Shown: piece after piece, positions 6,042 through 12,070 of the stretch | Numbering within the stretch: position 1 is the stretch's first letter | Layout: every line of letters begins with the position of its first letter | From: CAYXRK01 sp964467615 | GTDB taxonomy: Bacteria; Hydrogenedentota; Hydrogenedentia; Hydrogenedentales; GCA-2746185 | Length of the DNA: 12,070 nucleotides | Direction: 5' to 3' | Assembly (NCBI GenBank): GCA_964467615.1 | Contig: CAYXRK010000151.1 | Span: 1-12,070, forward strand | Program-made: the position numbers and the translations under genes | Notes under the pieces: generated by a model | The model's input: only the letters and a program-made list of their open reading frames with translations | Told to the model about the DNA's origin: nothing | Database searches by the model: none

Positions 6042-8426
6042 CTATTTCCGCTTGCGCGCGGGTTTGGCGGCGGCTTTCGACTTAGTCGCCGGAAACACGT
6101 GGCCGAGGACATCATCCATCGAGTCCACGAACAGGAACGATATCTCGTCCTTTATCTCGGCGGGCACATCTTTGAGGTCCTTCTCGTTGTCCTTGGGAAG
6201 GACCACGCGGACCATCCCCGAGCGATGGGCGGCGAGCACCTTCTCCTTGACGCCACCGACGGGCAGCACGCGGCCTAGCAGAGTTATCTCGCCCGACATG
6301 GCGAGTTTGTCCGCCGGCGCCTTTTTCTTGAGGGCGGAAAGCATCGACACGGCGATGGCGACGCCGGCGGAAGGTCCGTCCTTGGGGATCGCGCCTTCCG
6401 GAACATGAACGTGAACGTCCGCATTTTTCCAGAATTCGGCGGGGACGTTTAGCTCTTTCGCGCGTGCGCGAAGATAGGTGTACGCGGCCTGACCCGACTC
6501 CTGCATGACATCGCCCAGTTGGCCTGTCATCTGGAGCCCGCCCTTACCCTTAACGATGGTCGTCTCAATCTGAAGGATTTCGCCGCCCGCCTGGGTCCAC
6601 GCCAACCCAATCGCCACGCCCATCTGCGCCTTCACGCGCTTGTGGATGTCCGTATAAGGCGCCGGGCCAAGCAAATCGTAAACGGTCGCCGCGTCAATCG
6701 AGATCCTCACTTTCTTCTTTTTCGACGATACGACTCGCCGCGCCACCTTGCGGCACACGCTTCCGATTTGCCGCTCAAGTTCGCGGACCCCCGCCTCGTG
6801 CGTGTAACGTGAAATGATGAGGTCGATTCCTTCCTTTGTAAAGCTAACATGATCCTTCGTCAAGCCGCATTCCGTTAGTTGTTTCGGAATGAGGAACAAC
6901 TCGGCGATGTGGTCCTTTTCGAAGGGGGTATAACCGGAGAGCCGGACGACTTCCATGCGGTCGAGAAGCGGTTCCGGAATCTCGTACTCGCTATTCGCGG
7001 TTGTTACGAAGAAAACTTCGTGTAAATCAAAATCGACTTCGAGGTAGTGGTCGCTGAAGTTTTGGTTCTGTTCCGGATCCAAGACCTCGAGCAACGCCGA
7101 GGCCGGATCGCCCCGGAAGTCGACCGCCATCTTGTCGACCTCGTCCAGCATGAAGACCGGGTTTTTCACGCCAACCTTCTTCATGCTCTGGAGGATGCGT
7201 CCCGGCAGCGCCCCAATGTAGGTGCGGCGGTGGCCTCGAATTTCCGCTTCGTCGCGAATGCCGCCAAGCGATACCCGGACGAATTCGCGGCCCATCGCCC
7301 GCGCAATGCTGCGGCCAAGCGACGTCTTCCCCACACCCGGCGGGCCCACGAGGCAGAGCACCGGGCCGCGCGTGGATTTGCTGAGTTTGCGCACGGCCAG
7401 GAATTCCAATATGCGGTCCTTCACCTTCTCAAGCCCATAGTGGTCTTCGTCGAGGACCTTCTGCGCCTTGTCCAGATTGATACTGTCCTTCGACCTCTTT
7501 GACCAGGGCAGTTCGGTCAGCCATTCCAGGTACGAGCGAACGACCGTCCCTTCGGGGCTTAGCGGCGGCATCTTCTCGTAGCGGACCAGTTCGCGCGTCG
7601 ACTTCTCTTTGACCTCGAGGGGCATGTTCGCCTTGTCGATCAGCGCGCGAAGTTCGGAGAATTCATCCACGTAATCTTCACGCTTCCCCAATTCCTGCTG
7701 GATGACCCGCATTTGCTCTTGCAGATAGTGCTCGCGCTGGCCACGTTCCATTTGCTCACGGACGCGATCGCGCACCTGCTTTTCGATGCCGAGTAACTCG
7801 TTCTCGCGTACGAGCGATCCGCTAAGCGCTTCGAGCCGCGCGGCCGGATCGAGCATTTCGAGAAGTTTTTGCCGTTCCTCGGTCTTCAGGGAGACATGCG
7901 CGCATACCAGGTCGCAAAGAACGTCCGGGTCCGCCACGCTCTTGAGTGACATCGCTACGTCCGGCGCGACCCGCTGTCCAACGCGGACGTATTCCTCGAA
8001 TTGCTGGAGGACCACGCGGACGAGCGCGGCGGTCTTTTCTTGGTCTGCGGGCAGCGGGTCAAGCTTCTTCACGCGGACCTCGTCGTGCCCATCGCCCCGG
8101 AAAAACTGTTGAATCGCGCCCCGGCCCATGCCTTCGACCACGATCTTCATGGTGCCGTCCGGCATGCGAAGCGTCTGGATTATCGTGGTCGCGACCCCGA
8201 CGGGGTGCAGATCTTTGCGGACGGGATCCTCGATCGCGGAGTCCTTCTGCGTGCATAGGAACAGCGGCCGGCCCGAAGCCAGCGCCTCCTCCACCGCATT
8301 GAGAGAGGCGTCCCGGCCAATCATGAGCGGTAATACCATGCGCGGAAACACGACGACGTCTTTGAGCGGAAGGACCGGGAGGCGCGCGACGGTTTCCGGC
8401 GCAACTTTGGATTGACGAGGAGGCAT
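6042..8426 (-). CDS. lon: ATP-dependent protease Lon (LonA type)
   Basis: This is a cytoplasmic AAA+ serine protease that degrades misfolded and regulatory proteins; at 794 residues it is of normal length. The N-terminal LAN domain begins with LPVLPLKDVVVFP (16-28). A coiled helical region spans about 185-290 (QMERGQREHYLQEQMR and following). The ATPase domain has Walker A GPPGVGKT (361-368), Walker B VFMLDEVDK (424-432) and downstream sensor and arginine elements. The C-terminal protease domain has the Ser-Lys dyad: Ser at about 686 (PKDGPSAG) and Lys at about 727 (VGGVKEK). The extreme C-terminus is a Lys/Ala-rich tail (KSKAAAKPARKRK). The start at 8426 is the standard one, but the Shine-Dalgarno is weak. 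A TATGAT (complement of 8458-8463) could be the -10, without a convincing -35; no CIRCE-like element is seen. ysxC follows after 4 bases. Confidence 0.98.
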   Translation of the reverse strand: MPPRQSKVAPETVARLPVLPLKDVVVFPRMVLPLMIGRDASLNAVEEALASGRPLFLCTQKDSAIEDPVRKDLHPVGVATTIIQTLRMPDGTMKIVVEGMGRGAIQQFFRGDGHDEVRVKKLDPLPADQEKTAALVRVVLQQFEEYVRVGQRVAPDVAMSLKSVADPDVLCDLVCAHVSLKTEERQKLLEMLDPAARLEALSGSLVRENELLGIEKQVRDRVREQMERGQREHYLQEQMRVIQQELGKREDYVDEFSELRALIDKANMPLEVKEKSTRELVRYEKMPPLSPEGTVVRSYLEWLTELPWSKRSKDSINLDKAQKVLDEDHYGLEKVKDRILEFLAVRKLSKSTRGPVLCLVGPPGVGKTSLGRSIARAMGREFVRVSLGGIRDEAEIRGHRRTYIGALPGRILQSMKKVGVKNPVFMLDEVDKMAVDFRGDPASALLEVLDPEQNQNFSDHYLEVDFDLHEVFFVTTANSEYEIPEPLLDRMEVVRLSGYTPFEKDHIAELFLIPKQLTECGLTKDHVSFTKEGIDLIISRYTHEAGVRELERQIGSVCRKVARRVVSSKKKKVRISIDAATVYDLLGPAPYTDIHKRVKAQMGVAIGLAWTQAGGEILQIETTIVKGKGGLQMTGQLGDVMQESGQAAYTYLRARAKELNVPAEFWKNADVHVHVPEGAIPKDGPSAGVAIAVSMLSALKKKAPADKLAMSGEITLLGRVLPVGGVKEKVLAAHRSGMVRVVLPKDNEKDLKDVPAEIKDEISFLFVDSMDDVLGHVFPATKSKAAAKPARKRK

Positions 8427-8490
8427 CGACTATAAAGGTCCCTAGGGAAGGCGCGCGATCATATCGGATATCGAAGGGCTAAAACATGAA

Positions 8491-8520
8491 CCAGGCGCTT
8501 CCCCGAGGGGAAGCGCCTGG
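8491..8520 (-). terminator. Intrinsic terminator of the cytochrome/copper monooxygenase gene
   Basis: A near-perfect palindrome with up to 14 base pairs (arms 8491-8504 and 8507-8520, folding in practice as 12-13 pairs around a small CCGAGG-type loop) lies 25 bases beyond the stop of the 8546-9799 gene. On the minus strand it is followed by TTCATGTTTT. This is a textbook rho-independent terminator. It insulates lon, which starts 64 bases further on. Confidence 0.85.
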
Positions 8521-8545
8521 GAAATGACTGGTGTTTGGAAAACGA

Positions 8546-9799
8546 TTAGAGCGTGCCGCGCTGCCGGCGAGTATAGCCGGAATGCGCGGTGGCGTCTTCG
8601 TCCGGATGCGTCCACGACAGCCAACCGAACATCATTTCTTCGTGTGTCGCCTCGCCCCAGGTCACGCGCTTGGTCGGGTCTGGATTTAGCGGATTGTCCG
8701 CCGAGTTGTCCCACCAGCCCTGGAACTCAATACGAGTGCCCGCTGGGACGACTTTCGGTTCCGCAAATCGGTAGGTCGTTTGCCAATTGTAATCGTATCG
8801 CGGCACGTCAAGCAGAATTTCCTCCGTGCCGTCCGGATAGTACAGCGTGTACCGCGCGGCGCTGCCACGGTAGTGCATGTGCGGCAACATGTTCATTATC
8901 CAAGTTTCTTTGTCGAACTTCAGTTCCGCCTTCGCCGTATAATTCGGATCGTTGGGCGGAATGTCGATCTGGAACGTTCCAAGCGGGTCGGTCGTCAACA
9001 CGTGCTGAGGAACGTAGTCCTTTGGGTAGAACTTAACTGCGACCGAGGACTGGTCCCACGTGCCCGTTCCCGGACCCGGTTCCTTGTGGTAATGCATTTG
9101 CCAGACGATCTTCTCGCCCTTGTGCAACTTGGCGGAAAATCCTTCACGATAGATTGTTGGCGCGCTGCCCGGCGCGATGCCGCCCACTGGGGTCGCGATG
9201 ATGTGATGGACTACCTCGCTGCCGGGACGAAATTCAACGGACTGTATCCAACGATCCTCTGGGAGTTGCTCCTCAGTAAGCTCCATCGGAAAATAGTGCG
9301 TGTCGTCCAGTAAGTCGTCTGGGACAAAAAACGGTTCCGGCATCGAGATGACAAGATCGGGTTCACCGATCGCCCAACCGTCCTTGGTGGCCGGCCACTC
9401 ACGGGGCGCGGGCGCTTCCGCGGGGTTGCCCTTCGCCGCGCCGCTATTGACCCAACCGACAATCGTCTGGACCTCGGCGTCCGTCAGTCCCCGCTCATTC
9501 TCAAATTGTCCGGCATGTTGCGCCGCGGCATGCCACGGCGGCATGGTCTTATTGGCAACGGCCTTCGCCATCGCCTTGGCCCAGGGACGCGACTCTTCGT
9601 AGGTGAAGAACGCCATCGGGGCGACCATTCCACCCATGTTCTTTCCACCGGGACGGTGGCAATCCTGGCAATTCTCCTGGAGAATCGGCAGCACGTCCTT
9701 GTAGAACGTCGCTTTGGTTTCAGTAACGGCGTTATTGGCCATCGCGGACAAGCTAAGCCCCGCCGCAAGACCCGTTCCCAGCAGTATCCTACCCAGCAT
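8546..9799 (-). CDS. Cytochrome c fused to PHM-like copper type II monooxygenase, exported
   Basis: This 417-residue periplasmic protein has a signal peptide (about 1-21, SAMA). A mono-haem cytochrome c domain follows (about 28-125), with CxxCH at C44-C47-H48 and a probable distal Met at 86 in the motif TMPPWH. The C-terminal part (about 145-417) resembles the two-domain copper fold of peptidylglycine and dopamine monooxygenases. It has a His pair H198-H199 (VVHHII), H236 and H238 (QMHYH), an HxH at 307/309 (PHMHYRG) and a candidate methionine at M389 or M390 (EEMMFG). The order HH, H, HxH, M matches the CuH and CuM ligands of PHM. In PHM electrons come from ascorbate; here the fused haem may deliver them. 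This role and the substrate are inference. A GGAGG Shine-Dalgarno 8 bases before the ATG supports the start. A promoter is proposed at 9840-9869 and a terminator at 8491-8520, so the gene is probably monocistronic. Confidence 0.88.
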   Translation of the reverse strand: MLGRILLGTGLAAGLSLSAMANNAVTETKATFYKDVLPILQENCQDCHRPGGKNMGGMVAPMAFFTYEESRPWAKAMAKAVANKTMPPWHAAAQHAGQFENERGLTDAEVQTIVGWVNSGAAKGNPAEAPAPREWPATKDGWAIGEPDLVISMPEPFFVPDDLLDDTHYFPMELTEEQLPEDRWIQSVEFRPGSEVVHHIIATPVGGIAPGSAPTIYREGFSAKLHKGEKIVWQMHYHKEPGPGTGTWDQSSVAVKFYPKDYVPQHVLTTDPLGTFQIDIPPNDPNYTAKAELKFDKETWIMNMLPHMHYRGSAARYTLYYPDGTEEILLDVPRYDYNWQTTYRFAEPKVVPAGTRIEFQGWWDNSADNPLNPDPTKRVTWGEATHEEMMFGWLSWTHPDEDATAHSGYTRRQRGTL

Positions 9800-9839
9800 C
9801 TCGAATCCTCCCAGTGAGTCATCCCGCTAAGCCAGCAGA

Positions 9840-9869
9840 ATTATCGCAATTCCGTGGCTGCGAATTCAA
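9840..9869 (-). promoter_or_regulatory. Sigma-70-like promoter for the cytochrome/copper monooxygenase gene
   Basis: On the minus strand, TTGAAT (complement of 9864-9869; 4 of 6 matches) and GATAAT (complement of 9840-9845; 5 of 6) are 18 bases apart. Transcription would start near 9832, about 32 bases before the ATG. The segment is visibly more AT-rich than its surroundings. The evidence is resemblance only. Confidence 0.5.
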
Positions 9870-9898
9870 AACCGTATCCTTACACAAGTTCCCCAAGG

Positions 9899-10336
9899 TT
9901 ACTGCGTGAAATGCTGCCATGCGTAATCTTGCAGGGCCTGCATCAACGCGGCGTTCTCGTCAGGTTTGAGCGTTTGGTTGGCCGCAGCCTTGAAAGAGGC
10001 CCATTTGAACCGAATTGCGAGCAGATCCGTATTCGCAACGACCGTCGCGGTACGCTCCTTTCGGGGGTTGAATTGCTGCATTTCCCCCATTAGTTCCGGA
10101 GCAACGGCGATCACTTCCGGGGCGTTCATCTTAAGGACGGAAAGTTCGCCCTGCAGGATGACGACGCCGTCATCGGTCGCGGTCTCCCCCGCGCGGAACA
10201 ACGTCGACCCCTTCGATAGCTTCTCGGCCGGGCCCAGATTGGCAAGCAGGGTGATCACGTGATCGCGGGTCTTGGCGTCGAGGCCCGCTACAAACGATAT
10301 GTTTCCGATGGTGCGTTTCACGACGTCGGCGGTCAT
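9899..10336 (-). CDS. Stand-alone cyclic nucleotide-binding (Crp/Fnr-type) domain protein
   Basis: This 145-residue protein consists of little more than one cNMP-binding beta-barrel. Landmarks are GSTLFRAGETATDDGVVILQG (43-63; the GE and G turn positions of the family), then the phosphate-binding cassette with MGEM (83-86) and ERTAT (94-98). G84-E85 and R95 are eleven residues apart from G to R, the same spacing as G71 and R82 in E. coli CRP. This suggests real ligand binding. Thr rather than Ser follows the Arg, as in many cGMP- or cAMP-binding domains. The C-terminus is one helix (about 125-143), and no helix-turn-helix follows, so it is not a CRP-type transcription factor. No signal peptide or membrane segment is seen, so it should be cytoplasmic. 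The start at 10336 has a good GAGGAGG site. TACAAT (complement of 10361-10366) may be its -10, though no -35 is evident. The copper monooxygenase gene follows 99 bases downstream but with its own promoter. The regulated partner is unknown. Confidence 0.8.
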   Translation of the reverse strand: MTADVVKRTIGNISFVAGLDAKTRDHVITLLANLGPAEKLSKGSTLFRAGETATDDGVVILQGELSVLKMNAPEVIAVAPELMGEMQQFNPRKERTATVVANTDLLAIRFKWASFKAAANQTLKPDENAALMQALQDYAWQHFTQ

Positions 10337-10442
10337 TGGGCGTCCTCCTCAAAGTGCCGCATTGTAACAAGGCCACGCTGATGCGCGATACCTCCTCGAA
10401 CCGGTACTCTTTCGCCGATCCGCCGATGGGAGTGCCAGCTCG

Positions 10443-10847
10443 ATGACAACGAAGACCTCGATATATCCGCACGGCCTGAACCGATTCGCCGACCTCGTCG
10501 GATTGCGGTTTACGGAATGCGGTGATGGCCGATGTTCGGCGGAGGTGGACGTTCGCGATGATCTGTTCCATCCCGGCGGAGTGGTGCATGGCGGCGTCGC
10601 GTTCGCGCTGGCCGATTCAACGATGGCAACGGGCCTCCTCGCGACGCTCGAAGGCGGCCAGAACGCATCGACGATTGAACTCAAGATTAGCTTCCTCGCT
10701 CCCGTCCGCGGAGGCGTGATGACTGCAGAGTCATGGATCGTAAAGCGGGGCCGGCGCATCGCGTTCGCCGAAGCCAAAGTGTCGTGCGGCGAGATCCTCG
10801 TCGCGACTGCCACCGCGACGTTCGCAATCGTGGACCGGAAACAATAG
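10443..10847 (+). CDS. PaaI-type hotdog-fold acyl-CoA thioesterase
   Basis: This is a 134-residue single hotdog domain, the normal size for PaaI/YdiI-like thioesterases, which hydrolyse aryl- or acyl-CoA in the cytoplasm. The signature HPGGVVHGGVAFALAD (43-58) contains the catalytic-region HGG (49-51) and the acidic residue D58, equivalent to D61 of E. coli PaaI. The Asn or Gln often found before the loop is His (H43) here. The long strand ELKISFLAPV (79-88) and the terminal strands (GEILVATATATF) complete the fold. The start at 10443 has GGGAG 10 bases upstream. It is transcribed divergently from the cNMP-domain gene, with 106 bases between them. A substrate-binding protein gene begins 10 bases after its stop, so the two are probably one operon. 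The acyl substrate cannot be deduced. Confidence 0.88.
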   Translation: MTTKTSIYPHGLNRFADLVGLRFTECGDGRCSAEVDVRDDLFHPGGVVHGGVAFALADSTMATGLLATLEGGQNASTIELKISFLAPVRGGVMTAESWIVKRGRRIAFAEAKVSCGEILVATATATFAIVDRKQ

Positions 10848-10857
10848 GCCGGCCCTT

Positions 10858-12070
10858 ATGCAGTACAGTGCCTACCTTCGCTGGTCACGGGCCACGCTCA
10901 TCGTAATGTGCTCATTCGTCGCGGCGAGTTGTACACGTGAGACTGCATCGCGAACGGGCGTAACGGAGATTTCGTATTGGCGGACCCTCACTGGCCCAGC
11001 GGGCGACGCGCAGGACGAGTTGGCCGAGCGCTTCAACTCGAGCCAGAACGCGGTCCACGTCAACGTCGAGTTTCAAGGAAGCTACAGCGACCTCGCGACT
11101 AAATTGATGACGTCCTCGGTTTCGCGCCGTGGGCCGGAGGTGACCCAACTCGGCACCTTCGAGATTCGCGAGTTTGCGCGGGCGGGCGTGCTCGTTGACC
11201 TTGCGCCGTTCGTTGACGGCGGCGCGGGAATCGACACCTCAGATTGGCCGGGAACGATGCTCGAGGCCGGACGCGTCGAAGGCGGTCTGTATTGGTTACC
11301 GTTTAATGTCAGCGTGCCGCTGCTCTACTACAATCCGGAAGCGTTCAGGGAGTCCGGCATCGATTCTCCACCCGCCACCTGGAACGAATTTGTGGACGAC
11401 GCTCGCCGGCTAACTCGGCGCGACGCGGCAGGGGCGATCGAGCGGCATGGCGTCGCGCTCTGGAACAACACGTGGCCGCTGCTTTCGTGGATTTGGTCCG
11501 AAGGCGGCGAACTGACCGACCGAAATTACACGAACATTACACTAGACGACCCGATTGTGATCGAGGTCCTATCGACTATCCAGGCCCTATTGCGCGAAGG
11601 GGCCGCCGTCATGCCCGACGCCGCTTCCGGCGGGCACCGTTCCGCCTTCATGAATGGCCGCGCGGCGATGATTCTCGATTCGCCCGCGCCCTACGCGGAG
11701 ATAGCGGCAGGCGCGTCAGGGTTCGAACCGATGGTGGCCTTGTATCCATCAGGACGCGCGGGAAGAATCTACGCTCCGGGCGGCGGCGGTCTGGCGATGT
11801 TGTCAACTACTGAGCGACCGAAACGCGCGGCGGCGTGGGAATTCATTCGCTGGATGCTCGCGCCCGAGTCTTTGGCTTTCTACGCCGAACAGACCGGCTA
11901 CGCCGCGTTCAGCGAATCATCGCGGTCCGCGGCCGGTGGCTGGATTCACGACGAGAAACGCGCCATCATCCACGAGGCGCTCCCGTATTTGCGCGGCGAC
12001 TTTTCCGTCACGATGTCACCCGCCGTGCGGGACGCCGTACGCAACCCGGTGCGCCGCCTCGGGGTGGGGG
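10858..12070 (+). CDS. ABC transporter extracellular substrate-binding lipoprotein, UgpB-like (3' end beyond window)
   Basis: The frame is open from the ATG at 10858 to the window end, giving 404 residues, nearly the full length of family 1 solute-binding proteins (about 400-440). The N-terminus is a hydrophobic leader ending in VAASC (C25), a probable lipobox that would tether the protein to a membrane. Landmarks are ISYWRTLTGP (38-47), AERFNSSQNAVHVNVEFQGSY (56-76), LYWLPFNVSVPLLYYNPEAF (144-163) and a C-terminal helix with AAAWEFIRWML. The LPFN-x-S-x-P-x-LYYN block is very like the glycerol-3-phosphate/sugar binder UgpB. The ligand is therefore probably a sugar or glycerophosphodiester-type compound, but this is uncertain. 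It starts 10 bases after the thioesterase stop, with only a weak ribosome-binding site, so translational coupling is likely. The permease genes that normally follow would lie to the right of the window. Confidence 0.9.
   Translation, partial: MQYSAYLRWSRATLIVMCSFVAASCTRETASRTGVTEISYWRTLTGPAGDAQDELAERFNSSQNAVHVNVEFQGSYSDLATKLMTSSVSRRGPEVTQLGTFEIREFARAGVLVDLAPFVDGGAGIDTSDWPGTMLEAGRVEGGLYWLPFNVSVPLLYYNPEAFRESGIDSPPATWNEFVDDARRLTRRDAAGAIERHGVALWNNTWPLLSWIWSEGGELTDRNYTNITLDDPIVIEVLSTIQALLREGAAVMPDAASGGHRSAFMNGRAAMILDSPAPYAEIAAGASGFEPMVALYPSGRAGRIYAPGGGGLAMLSTTERPKRAAAWEFIRWMLAPESLAFYAEQTGYAAFSESSRSAAGGWIHDEKRAIIHEALPYLRGDFSVTMSPAVRDAVRNPVRRLGVG

Noticed and set aside
6038..6115. N-terminal extension of YsxC into lon
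   Set aside because: The extra residues are Arg/Pro-rich, overlap the lon C-terminal tail and precede the normal family N-terminus at 6037.
10362..10370. Small palindrome TTGT-A-ACAA in the divergent region before the thioesterase
   Set aside because: Four base pairs occur often by chance, and it does not match a CRP/FNR consensus. It overlaps a possible -10, so it is noted only as weak.
1..12070. Mobile elements, defence systems, CRISPR, tRNA or rRNA genes
   Set aside because: No transposase, integrase, repeat array, long terminal repeats or cloverleaf-like segments were seen. The genes are housekeeping or envelope functions with uniform base composition.

Overview
The window is a GC-rich, densely coded bacterial chromosome segment with twelve protein genes, two of them cut by the window edges. 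No gap exceeds about 120 bases. I see no RNA genes, insertion sequences, CRISPR arrays or attachment sites. Exported proteins are prominent: two probable lipoproteins, a secreted peroxidase and a periplasmic haem/copper protein. This suggests a Gram-negative-type bacterium. The mix of a cytochrome c/copper-monooxygenase fusion, a large lipoprotein phosphodiesterase and an orphan GspG-like protein resembles uncultured Planctomycetota, Hydrogenedentota or Acidobacteriota-like genomes. This placement is an impression, not a demonstrated assignment.

Layout. From 1 to 705 (+) lies the C-terminal third of a Zn/Cd/Pb-type P1B ATPase. It converges on two minus-strand genes: a membrane-anchored protein with a GspG-like C-terminal domain (767-1438) and a lipoprotein type I phosphodiesterase/alkaline-phosphatase-superfamily hydrolase (1493-3517). 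A divergent intergenic region follows. Reading rightward from it, a DUF433 protein (3632-3982) overlaps a family 2 glycosyltransferase (3979-4776) by four bases. A perfect GC hairpin (4780-4803) separates that pair from the next minus-strand block.

The block from 4827 to 8426, read right to left, is lon, then ysxC (4 bases after lon), then an exported glutathione peroxidase. The peroxidase has a good promoter of its own. This is a protein-quality, ribosome-assembly and peroxide-defence cluster. A second strong hairpin (8491-8520) ends the next minus-strand gene, a c-type cytochrome fused to a PHM-like copper monooxygenase (8546-9799). Upstream of that is a stand-alone cyclic-nucleotide-binding domain protein (9899-10336). 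Divergent from it are a PaaI-type hotdog thioesterase (10443-10847) and a UgpB-like ABC substrate-binding lipoprotein (10858 to the window end).

I found no complete new multi-gene system. The best leads are the haem-copper monooxygenase fusion, the GspG-like domain on a non-prepilin anchor, the DUF433-glycosyltransferase coupling, and the single-domain cNMP sensor with an intact phosphate-binding cassette.
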